From: Candidatus Omnitrophota bacterium
Lineage (GTDB): Bacteria > Omnitrophota > Gorgyraeia > Gygaellales > Profunditerraquicolaceae
Direction of reading: 5' to 3'
DNA: 7,371 bases
NCBI GenBank assembly: GCA_020063525.1
Contig: JAGUUJ010000031.1
Span: 1-7,371, forward strand
Shown: piece after piece, positions 1 to 5,890 of the stretch
Layout: each line of letters starts with the position of its first letter
How positions within the stretch are numbered: position 1 is the stretch's first letter
Notes under the pieces: model-generated
Database searches by the model: none
Told to the model about the DNA's origin: nothing
The model's input: the letters and a program-made list of their open reading frames with translations, nothing else
Position numbers and translations under genes: made by a program

Positions 1-583
1 CTGAGCCGTCGTCGGTAGCAATTTTCACTTCGCAGCCCAATTTTTTAAACTCTTTTTCGCAGAGGATTTCTTTTTTTGTCTTTGCTCCGATTAAAACTAA
101 ATTTTGGATTTTGGATTTTGGATTTTGGATTTCCCTTATTTTTTCAGCAAGGAAAACTAAGGGCGCTACCCCCATCCCTCCCGCAACTAAAATTGCTAAC
201 CCGTTTACCCGTTTACCCGTTAACCCGTTAACACTAAACCCGTTTCCCAAGGGGCCAATCACGTCTAAGTATTCACCGGGCTTTCGGTGTGATAAAAGCT
301 CAGTGGCACGACCCACCACTTCATAAAGGAGCTCTACATTGACTCCTTTTACTCTATGGATACTAAAGGGCCTGCGTAAGAGTGGCTCATAAGCATCATT
401 TACCCCGTTAGAAATTTTGCTTTCACCTGTTATGGCCTTGGTATTTCTAACGGGGTTTACCTTGATATTGAGAAATTGTCCGGGCAAAGACTCTTTGGTT
501 ATTTTCGATGCTTGGAGAACTAAATGAAAATAATTACCCTGGATTTTCTTATTATAAAGTATTTTTACTCTTACTTGAAGCAT
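1..583 (-). CDS. pyrK: Dihydroorotate dehydrogenase B, electron-transfer subunit PyrK (partial; 3' end beyond left edge)
   Basis: This is an open frame of 194 codons from ATG at 581-583 that runs off the left edge without a stop. PyrK is the FAD and [2Fe-2S] subunit that passes electrons from dihydroorotate dehydrogenase PyrD to NAD+ in pyrimidine synthesis. Visible motifs are PGQFLNIKV in the N-terminal barrel, LLRRPFSI (the FAD-binding RPxS pattern), VIGPLGNGF, LVAGGMGVAPL (the NAD-binding glycine-rich loop) and ATDDGS at the edge. The cysteine-rich Fe-S segment lies outside the window. The protein reads cleanly but carries three insertions relative to the family pattern. They are about 19 residues before NDAYEPLLRRPFSI, about 8 residues after GNGFSV, and about 7 residues after KIREIQN. 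Each is built from repeat DNA, and each has a length divisible by three. The start has no good ribosome binding site, only an A-rich stretch next to a repeat. The identification is firm; the insertions' effect on the protein is unknown. Confidence 0.93.
   Translation of the reverse strand, partial: MLQVRVKILYNKKIQGNYFHLVLQASKITKESLPGQFLNIKVNPVRNTKAITGESKISNGVNDAYEPLLRRPFSIHRVKGVNVELLYEVVGRATELLSHRKPGEYLDVIGPLGNGFSVNGLTGKRVNGLAILVAGGMGVAPLVFLAEKIREIQNPKSKIQNLVLIGAKTKKEILCEKEFKKLGCEVKIATDDGS
102..129. repeat. Heptamer tandem repeat, 4 x TTTTGGA, inside pyrK
   Basis: There are four exact consecutive copies of a 7 bp unit (TTTTGGA on plus, ATCCAAA in phase on the coding strand). They encode the IQNPKSKIQN stretch of PyrK. 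Removing three units (21 bp, 7 codons) leaves KIREIQNLVLIGAKTK, which fits the usual PyrK pattern. So the expansion kept the frame. The unit differs by one base, after rotation, from the AAATCCC heptamer at the carB 3' end. Confidence 0.9.
200..231. repeat. Octamer tandem repeat, 4 copies in two pairs, inside pyrK
   Basis: There are two copies of CCCGTTTA followed by two copies of CCCGTTAA on the plus strand. They encode NGLTGKRVNG between the GPLGNGF and LVAGGMG motifs of PyrK. Removing three units (24 bp, 8 codons) leaves GNGFSVNGLAILVAGG, a normal-looking PyrK junction. An 8 bp unit keeps frame only in multiples of three copies, which is what is seen. Confidence 0.88.
399..459. mobile_element. 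53 bp palindromic MITE-like element in frame in pyrK, with 4 bp target duplication
   Basis: The arms ACCCCGTTAGAAAT (402-415) and ATTTCTAACGGGGT (443-456) form a perfect 14 bp inverted repeat around a 27-base centre. The core runs from CCCC at 403 to GGGG at 455 (53 bp). TTTA flanks it directly on both sides (399-402 and 456-459), as expected of a target-site duplication. Core plus one TTTA is 57 bp, exactly 19 codons, encoding NPVRNTKAITGESKISNGV. Excising it restores PGQFLNIKVNDAYEPLLRRPFSI, which matches the usual PyrK layout. It contains no transposase. From memory, NPVRN...SNGV peptides recur in candidate-phylum proteomes. That it moves is inference. Confidence 0.75.
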
Positions 584-590
584 CTTTTTG

Positions 591-643
591 TTGATGGTTC
601 GACTTCGCTCACCATCAATGCTGAGCTTTGTCGAAGCATTGAT
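591..643. repeat. Double-hairpin repeat at the methyltransferase/pyrK junction
   Basis: There are two overlapping inverted repeats: TTGATGGT (591-598) with ACCATCAA (611-618), and ATCAATGCT (614-622) with AGCATTGAT (635-643). A third pairing is TTCGACTTCGCTCA (598-611) with TGAGCTTTGTCGAA (622-635), matching at 11 of 14 positions. The element supplies the last codons of the methyltransferase (QCFDKAQH and stop) and nearly all of the spacer before pyrK. It has no U-tract on either strand, so it is unlikely to be an intrinsic terminator. It may affect mRNA folding at the pyrK start. Confidence 0.8.
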
Positions 644-1319
644 TATTAGTGCGCCGGATTAAATAGATAATGAAAAATATAAATAATATAATTATGATAA
701 GAAATAATATTGCTTCTTTCAGGTATATTCTTATGCCTTCGCTCTTAACATCCTTCCGGCCTTCCAGAAAAAGCACGAGCAATAATACCGCTAATATAGA
801 GCCGATTTCTTTTTTTAGCCAGGATAGTTTTAATGGTAAATATTCAGCAATATCCTTTTGTAATACCACAGCAGGTGAGGGTAGAAGGCGAGGAACCTTT
901 TGCTGATAATCTTCGTAGTCCTGAGGAAACATAGCCGAGAGTTTCTTTTCTTCTTTAAATATAAGAAGCAGATAGCGCCAGATAAAAATACAGAGAAAAA
1001 TAACTACTACCCACCAGTTAAATAGCACTAACACAATACCCAACCCGATAAAAAGTATCCCTAAATACATGGGGTTGCGCACCAAGGCATATGGGCCGCT
1101 CTGAATTAAAGAGTGTCCGCTTCCAGAATTTTCGGATTTATAACCGCGGCTTGAAGCCCTAAAGATTTGGCCCAAAAGGATAAATGCAATACCAAATATC
1201 TCTACGAGTTTATCCCAAGAGGCCTCCTTAGTACTACGTAAAAATACAGCGGGAAACAAAATGAGCGATATGCAAGCCAAGAAGATAATGAGCCCGTTTA
1301 TCTTAAGCCGTCTTTTCAT
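615..1319 (-). CDS. Membrane methyltransferase, isoprenylcysteine/phospholipid methyltransferase-like
   Basis: This 234-residue integral membrane protein resembles the S-adenosylmethionine-dependent ICMT/PEMT-type methyltransferases. The signature is GPYALVRNPMYLG (residues 75-87), then EEKKL with the paired acidic residues 123-124, FPQDYEDY (131-138) and VPRLLP (142-147). This is the usual order of the family's SAM-binding region. Hydrophobic segments lie near 9-27, 38-54, 84-101, 103-121, 171-186 and 201-221. The last two lie beyond the conserved core and form a C-terminal membrane extension. The final residues, QCFDKAQH, are encoded by repeat DNA, so the ancestral end was probably near IRRTNN. 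The ATG follows the mutM stop by 3 bases with only a weak AGAGA upstream, which suggests translational coupling. The substrate cannot be told from sequence; lipid, isoprenoid or small-molecule methylation are all possible. Confidence 0.82.
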   Translation of the reverse strand: MKRRLKINGLIIFLACISLILFPAVFLRSTKEASWDKLVEIFGIAFILLGQIFRASSRGYKSENSGSGHSLIQSGPYALVRNPMYLGILFIGLGIVLVLFNWWVVVIFLCIFIWRYLLLIFKEEKKLSAMFPQDYEDYQQKVPRLLPSPAVVLQKDIAEYLPLKLSWLKKEIGSILAVLLLVLFLEGRKDVKSEGIRIYLKEAILFLIIIILFIFFIIYLIRRTNNQCFDKAQH

Positions 1320-1322
1320 ATT

Positions 1323-2123
1323 TTATCTCTGGCACTTGGGACAAAAGTATGTGCCGCGTCCGCCTAGCGAAATTCTCTTGACCGCGGTTTTACAGACCAA
1401 ACACGGCTTGCCCCCCCGGCCATAGACTTTATGATACCTCGCATAATCTCCAGGATCACCTGATAATTGCACATATTGGTCCACTGATGAGCCCTTATAT
1501 TTGATCGCTTCGGATAAGGTCTCCTTTATCTCTTTGAAGAGCAATTCTTTCTCCTTATCCGAAAGGCTCGCCGCAGGCCTTCCGGGATGAATTTTAGCTC
1601 TAAAGAGCGCCTCTACTGCATAAAGATTGCCTACCCCTGAAATAAATGTCTGGTCCATAAGGAGTGGTTTGATTTTAGTTTTCTTGGGGGTGAGCATTTC
1701 TTTAAACTTATCCACGGTTAAATCAAACGGCTCAGGCCCTAATCTTTGAATAAATTTTAAATTGCGCCAGTCATCCAAAAGGCGTAGCTCCGCAAATAAT
1801 CTTTGGTCATTAAAGTCCAACGTCTTGCCGTCGGACAATTTGAAACTGACCCTGCTTTTTTTACCGTTGCCGGGGTATATCAGCTGGCCCGTCATCTTTA
1901 AATGAATAACTAAAAATTTGCCGTTAGATAACTCTAAAATTAAAACCTTGGCTTTGCGCAAGATATGCTTAATACTCATCCCCTTTAGTTCCCTTTTGAA
2001 CTTCTCCGCAGAAGGTTGACGGATTACCGCAGGATTATGTACGCACACCTTGGTAATTTTCTTACCCAAAACTGCTTTTTCCAGCTCCCTCTTGATGGTC
2101 TCAACTTCAGGCAACTCCGGCAT
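1323..2123 (-). CDS. mutM: Formamidopyrimidine-DNA glycosylase MutM/Fpg
   Basis: This is a 266-residue base-excision repair enzyme that removes 8-oxoguanine and formamidopyrimidines and then cleaves the abasic strand. After Met removal the N-terminus is PELPEV, giving the catalytic Pro2 and Glu3. Other family features are Lys59 in RKAKVLILEL, MTGQL (77-81), Arg108/Phe110 in DQRLF as candidate void-filling residues, LGPEPF (129-133), GVGNLYAVEALFRAKIHP (163-180), and a complete four-Cys zinc finger (Cys241, 244, 261, 264) with GRGTYFCPKCQR at the end. I chose the start at 2121-2123 because Pro2 chemistry requires it and AAAGGA lies 6 bases upstream. A longer in-frame start at 2156 would add MPKGTVPKGCD, which is repeat DNA and would block the catalytic proline. 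The length is normal for the family. The gene sits between yjbQ and the methyltransferase and looks functional. Confidence 0.95.
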   Translation of the reverse strand: MPELPEVETIKRELEKAVLGKKITKVCVHNPAVIRQPSAEKFKRELKGMSIKHILRKAKVLILELSNGKFLVIHLKMTGQLIYPGNGKKSRVSFKLSDGKTLDFNDQRLFAELRLLDDWRNLKFIQRLGPEPFDLTVDKFKEMLTPKKTKIKPLLMDQTFISGVGNLYAVEALFRAKIHPGRPAASLSDKEKELLFKEIKETLSEAIKYKGSSVDQYVQLSGDPGDYARYHKVYGRGGKPCLVCKTAVKRISLGGRGTYFCPKCQR

Positions 2124-2129
2124 ATCACA

Positions 2130-2135
2130 TCCTTT
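2130..2135 (-). promoter_or_regulatory. Ribosome binding site of mutM
   Basis: The coding strand reads AAAGGA, 6 bases before the ATG at 2121-2123. It decides in favour of the PELPEV start over the upstream in-frame ATG at 2154-2156. Confidence 0.75.
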
Positions 2136-2136
2136 A

Positions 2137-2186
2137 GGGACAGTCCCCTTTGGCAAACAATCAATTGGCTTTGACGGGGACAGTCC
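2137..2186. repeat. Two direct copies of GGGACAGTCC flanking the yjbQ/mutM junction
   Basis: GGGACAGTCC occurs at 2137-2146 and again at 2177-2186, 40 bp apart in the same orientation. Each sits in a near-palindromic GGGGACaGTCCCC context. The right-hand copy encodes RTVPV in the last residues of YjbQ. The left-hand copy lies just upstream of the mutM ribosome binding site and translates as KGTVPKG in the mutM frame. From memory, this motif recurs in some candidate-phylum and deltaproteobacterial genomes. Confidence 0.7.
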
Positions 2187-2574
2187 TTATGACTTTAACC
2201 CAAACTTCTCTGGAACGCGGGCCATCACCTTCACAAAAATATATCCCCTGCCAAATCCCGAATGCCAATTGGCCATCCTCAATAAAAATGGTGAGCGAAG
2301 AACCAAAAAGGGAGGATTTTATATGGCTGTCGGCATTTCCTTCGGCGTGCATATAACCCGCACCTTCGGGAATAAGTTTATTTAAGGCATTTGTTATATC
2401 CTGCCTGACCGAAGGGTCGGCATTCTCATTAATGGTTAAACCCGCGGTTGTGTGCGGACAAAAAAGAAAACAGATCCCGTCCTTAACCTTACTTTTAGCC
2501 ACGATATTTTGTATCTGGTCAGTAATGTCTATTAAATCTATTCTTTTGGTTGTTCTAATGTTTATTTTTTCCAT
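2161..2574 (-). CDS. yjbQ: YjbQ/UPF0047 family protein
   Basis: This 137-residue protein belongs to the small beta-sandwich family UPF0047/YjbQ. E. coli YjbQ has a reported secondary thiamine-phosphate synthase activity, but the family's main role is unsettled. The hallmark runs are CPHTTAGLTINENADPSVRQD (39-59), HAEGNADSHIKSSLFGSS (76-93) and FGIWQGIYFCEGDGPRSREV (105-124), including the conserved HTTA, NE and DPSVR residues. The start overlaps the carB 3' end by 20 bases. The only Shine-Dalgarno-like sequence, AGGA about 10 bases upstream, lies at the edge of the palindromic repeat within the carB tail. The last residues, RTVPVKAN, replace the short glycine-rich end usual in the family and come from repeat DNA. 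Family assignment is firm; biochemical role is uncertain. Confidence 0.92.
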   Translation of the reverse strand: MEKINIRTTKRIDLIDITDQIQNIVAKSKVKDGICFLFCPHTTAGLTINENADPSVRQDITNALNKLIPEGAGYMHAEGNADSHIKSSLFGSSLTIFIEDGQLAFGIWQGIYFCEGDGPRSREVWVKVIRTVPVKAN

Positions 2575-5500
2575 TTTTGATTTTTCCTGCCTGCCGGCCA
2601 GGCAGGGGATTTGGGATTTGGGATTTTATTTTCTTATGGTAATCCTGCAATGACTTGACGTTCAAATCTTTCTTTGCCATTGCCTCAATACCATTGACAG
2701 TGGCCTGGGCACCGGAGATAGTCGTAGTATAAGGTATGTTGTATAAAATGACCTGCGAACGGATTTTAACTTCATCCTGCCGGGGAATCCTGCCCGAAGG
2801 CGTATTGATTACTAATTGAATCTTGCCGTCTTTCATCAGGTCTAAAATATTGGGCCTGCCCTCGGCAATTTTAGGCAACACCAAAACCTTAATATCATTT
2901 TTTTCTAAAGCGGTAGCGGTACCGGCGGTAGCATAGATAGAAAAACCCAAATCCCGCAATTTCTTGGCAATAAATACCACTGCTCTTTTATCTTTATCCC
3001 GGACGGAAATAAAGACATTGCCTTTGCGCGGCAGGTTTTGGCCGGCAGCAATCTGGCTTTTAATATAAGCGCGGCCAAAGTCCACGTCTATGCCCATTAC
3101 TTCGCCTGTAGATTTCATCTCAGGCCCCAAAATAATATCTACGCCGGGGAAACGATTAAAAGGAAATACCGACTCCTTGACTGCTACGTGTTTGGGTATA
3201 ACCTCCTTGGTAAACCCTAAATCCTTTAGTTTTGCGCCCAGTATAATCTTGGTAGCTAACTTGGCCAAGGGCACACCTATAACCTTGGAGACAAAAGGTA
3301 TGGTCCTTGAGGCGCGCGGATTAACCTCTAACACATAAACCTTATCGTCCTTCACTGCATACTGCACATTCATCAGGCCCACCACATCCAATTCTTTAGC
3401 CATTTTATAGGTTGCCTCTCTAATCTTGTCCAATATCTCCTGTGATAAAGTATAGGTAGGAAGCGCCATGGCTGAATCTCCGGAATGAATACCTGCTTCT
3501 TCAATATGCTCCATAATCCCGCCGATAACAAAGGCCTCACCGTCGCCGATCATATCCACGTCCACTTCAATCGCATCCTCTAAGAACTTATCGATGAGCA
3601 CGGGGTGCTCTCCGGATACCTCAGCTGCTTCTTTGATAAAATACTCTAAGGTCGCCTCATCATAAACAATCTCCATTGCCCGGCCGCCCAGAACATAAGA
3701 GGGCCTGACCAAGACCGGATAACCTATTTTCTCTGCCACCTGTTTTGCTTCCTGAAAAGTAAAGGCAGTGCCATTTTCTGGTTGCAAAAGGTCTAATTTA
3801 TGCAACATCTGTTTAAAGCGCTGCCTGTCTTCGGCAATATCAATATTCTCTGCTGACGTTCCCAAGATATGCACTCCTGCTTTACGTAAAGGTATTGCCA
3901 GATTAAGCGGTGTCTGGCCGCCGAACTGCACAATCACGCCAATGGGTTTCTCCAAATCAATGACATTTAAAATATCCTCTAAAGTTAACGGCTCAAAATA
4001 TAACCTGTCTGAGGTATCATAATCAGTGGAGACGGTCTCGGGATTACAATTAATCATAATACTATCAGTGCCTTCTTCCCGCAGGGCATAGGCAGCGTGA
4101 CAACAGCAATAATCAAATTCAATGCCCTGGCCAATGCGGTTTGGGCCGCCGCCTAAGATAACCACCTTTTTATTTTTACTGGGCCTGCCCTCATCTTGCG
4201 TCTCATAGGTAGAATAAAAATAGGGCTGCTTGCTGTGAAATTCGCCGGCGCAAGTATCCACTAATTTATAAACTGCTTTAATATTTTGTTTTTTACGAAA
4301 CTCGCGCACCTTATCCTCCTTCGAATTCAATAAATATGCCAGCTGCCGATCAGAAAAACCTTCTTTCTTTGCCTCTTTCAATAAATCCAGAGGAACTTTT
4401 ATCTCTTTCTCGGCATCATTGTTCCTAAACTTTCGTATCTCGTCTTCCGTCTCCACTAACTCTTTCATCTCATCAAGAAACCAGCGGTCTATCCTGGAAA
4501 GCTCATAGATTTCATCAATAGATAACCCTGCTTTTAAGCCGTATCGGATATAAAATAATCTCTCATCATTAGGGATACGGATTTTATCTTTAATTAATCT
4601 TATTAAGCCATTATCCGGCTTGGCGAGCATCTCATCAGTAATCTTATCTTTGCCATCTGCACCAAAACCAAAACGGGAGATCTCGATGGAGCGGATACCT
4701 TTTTGCAATGCCTCTTTAAAGTTGCGGCCTATGGACATGGCCTCACCCACTGCCTTCATTGAGGTATTGATGACGCGTTCTGCCCGGGGAAACTTTTCAA
4801 AGGTGAATCTGCAGATTTTAAAGACGCAGTAATCTACTGTGGGTTCGAAAAAGGAAGTGGTCTTTCCGGTAATCTGATTCATGACCTCAGGTAGAGTCAG
4901 ACCTACGGCTAATTTTGTGGCAACTCTGGCAATCGGAAAACCCGTTGCCTTAGAAGCAAGCGCAGAGGAACGCGAAAGTCGGGGGTTAACCTCAATAATC
5001 ACAATGTGGCCGTTATCAGGGTTTTGTGCAAACTGAATATTCGCACCACCGCCTGTTATACCTACGCGACGGATTATCCTCTTGGATAAATTCACAAAAT
5101 TAGTGTATTCTTCGGCAGTCAAACTCTGGCTAGGTGCCACCACAATACTATCACCGGTATGCACACCCATAGGATCCACGTTCTCCATAGACGTAATCAT
5201 AATCACATTATCTACGCAGTCGCGCATGACCTCAAATTCGATTTCTTTCCAGCCCAAAACAGATTGTTCTACTAAAACCTGATGCACCGGACTGGTCTCT
5301 AAGCCTTTGTAGAGAAATTTTTCTAACTCTTCTTTATTATAGGCTGTGGAGCCGCCGCTTCCGCCCAAACAATAAGCTGGTCGTAAAATCAAGGGGAAAC
5401 CAATACCAAGACCTATTTTCAAACCCTGCTCAACTGTAGTAGCAATACCGCTTCGGGGCACATCAATACCAATCTCCTGCATTGCCTTTTTGAAGAGCTC

Positions 5501-5887
5501 ACGGTCTTCGGCACAGGAAATAGCCTCAACTGAAGCACCAATAGATTCTACCCCATATTTTTTCAAGATACCTTGTTTCATTAAAAAGAAAGCCAGGTTC
5601 AACCCGGTCTGACCGCCCAAGGTGGGTAAGATGGCATCCGGCCTTTCTTTGGCAATAATCTTAGTCACCATCTCCACAGTCAGCGGCTCTATATAGGTAA
5701 TATTTGCCATGTCTGGGTCAGTCATAATCGTAGCGGGATTAGAATTGACTAAAATTGTAAAGAAACCCTCTTCTCTTAAGGCCTTGCAGGCCTGAGAGCC
5801 GGAATAATCGAATTCGCAAGCCTGACCAATAACTATGGGACCTGAACCAATCATTAAAACCTTCTTGATGTCTTTGCGCCTTGGCAT
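2555..5887 (-). CDS. carB: Carbamoyl-phosphate synthase large subunit CarB
   Basis: This 1110-residue cytoplasmic enzyme subunit makes carbamoyl phosphate from bicarbonate, ammonia and two ATP, for pyrimidines and arginine. The first ATP-grasp half (about 1-400) has GSGPIVIGQACEFDYSG, LPTLGGQTGLNL, LRPAYCLGGSGG, ENVDPMGVHTGDS and EVNPRLSRSSALASKATG. An oligomerisation domain follows (about 410-560), then the second half from about 573 with GGGPNRIGQGIEFDY, NPETVSTDYDTSDRLYFEPLT, VRPSYVLGGRAM, EHIEEAGIHSGDSA and EVNPRASRTIPFVSK. An MGS-like allosteric domain covers about 955-1075 and contains AEGRPN and INTPSG. No key motif is missing, so synthesis from ammonia should be intact. AAGGAG lies 6 bases before the ATG, within the carA 3' end. 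Residues from about 1088 on (SQIPNPLPGRQAGKIKNGKN) are not part of the family fold; they come from repeat DNA and overlap the yjbQ start. Confidence 0.98.
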   Translation of the reverse strand: MPRRKDIKKVLMIGSGPIVIGQACEFDYSGSQACKALREEGFFTILVNSNPATIMTDPDMANITYIEPLTVEMVTKIIAKERPDAILPTLGGQTGLNLAFFLMKQGILKKYGVESIGASVEAISCAEDRELFKKAMQEIGIDVPRSGIATTVEQGLKIGLGIGFPLILRPAYCLGGSGGSTAYNKEELEKFLYKGLETSPVHQVLVEQSVLGWKEIEFEVMRDCVDNVIMITSMENVDPMGVHTGDSIVVAPSQSLTAEEYTNFVNLSKRIIRRVGITGGGANIQFAQNPDNGHIVIIEVNPRLSRSSALASKATGFPIARVATKLAVGLTLPEVMNQITGKTTSFFEPTVDYCVFKICRFTFEKFPRAERVINTSMKAVGEAMSIGRNFKEALQKGIRSIEISRFGFGADGKDKITDEMLAKPDNGLIRLIKDKIRIPNDERLFYIRYGLKAGLSIDEIYELSRIDRWFLDEMKELVETEDEIRKFRNNDAEKEIKVPLDLLKEAKKEGFSDRQLAYLLNSKEDKVREFRKKQNIKAVYKLVDTCAGEFHSKQPYFYSTYETQDEGRPSKNKKVVILGGGPNRIGQGIEFDYCCCHAAYALREEGTDSIMINCNPETVSTDYDTSDRLYFEPLTLEDILNVIDLEKPIGVIVQFGGQTPLNLAIPLRKAGVHILGTSAENIDIAEDRQRFKQMLHKLDLLQPENGTAFTFQEAKQVAEKIGYPVLVRPSYVLGGRAMEIVYDEATLEYFIKEAAEVSGEHPVLIDKFLEDAIEVDVDMIGDGEAFVIGGIMEHIEEAGIHSGDSAMALPTYTLSQEILDKIREATYKMAKELDVVGLMNVQYAVKDDKVYVLEVNPRASRTIPFVSKVIGVPLAKLATKIILGAKLKDLGFTKEVIPKHVAVKESVFPFNRFPGVDIILGPEMKSTGEVMGIDVDFGRAYIKSQIAAGQNLPRKGNVFISVRDKDKRAVVFIAKKLRDLGFSIYATAGTATALEKNDIKVLVLPKIAEGRPNILDLMKDGKIQLVINTPSGRIPRQDEVKIRSQVILYNIPYTTTISGAQATVNGIEAMAKKDLNVKSLQDYHKKIKSQIPNPLPGRQAGKIKNGKNKH
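2586..2606. repeat. Palindromic repeat in the carB C-terminal tail
   Basis: The arms CCTGCCTG (2586-2593) and CAGGCAGG (2599-2606) are perfect inverted repeats around CCGGC. They encode PLPGRQAG in the carB frame. The element abuts a heptamer array on its right. No T-tract follows on either strand, so it is not a typical terminator. Its coding-strand end supplies the AGGA that is the only ribosome-binding-like sequence before yjbQ. Confidence 0.85.
2606..2626. repeat. Heptamer tandem repeat, 3 x GGGATTT, in the carB 3' end
   Basis: Three exact copies of a 7 bp unit (AAATCCC on the coding strand) encode KSQIPNP in the carB tail. After rotation the unit differs by one base from the pyrK heptamer (AAATCCA), so the two arrays look like one repeat family. 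Confidence 0.85.
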
Positions 5888-5890
5888 TAT

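Noticed and set aside
102..231. CRISPR-like or satellite array
   Set aside because: The units are 7-8 bp with no spacers, lie inside a coding gene, and keep its frame.
111..326. Plus-strand open frames such as 111-326, 670-906, 2050-2385 and 6378-6791
   Set aside because: Each lies opposite a confidently identified minus-strand gene, and none shows a recognisable family motif.
591..643. Intrinsic terminator between the methyltransferase gene and pyrK
   Set aside because: The hairpins are clear, but no U-tract follows them on either strand, and the operon continues immediately into pyrK.
2123..2156. Upstream in-frame ATG of mutM at 2156, giving MPKGTVPKGCDMPELPEV
   Set aside because: MutM needs an N-terminal proline exposed after Met removal, a good ribosome binding site precedes the inner ATG, and the extra codons are repeat DNA.
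2586..2606. Terminator hairpin at the carB 3' end
   Set aside because: The GC-rich palindrome lies inside the carB frame and is followed on the coding strand by an A-rich, not U-rich, stretch.
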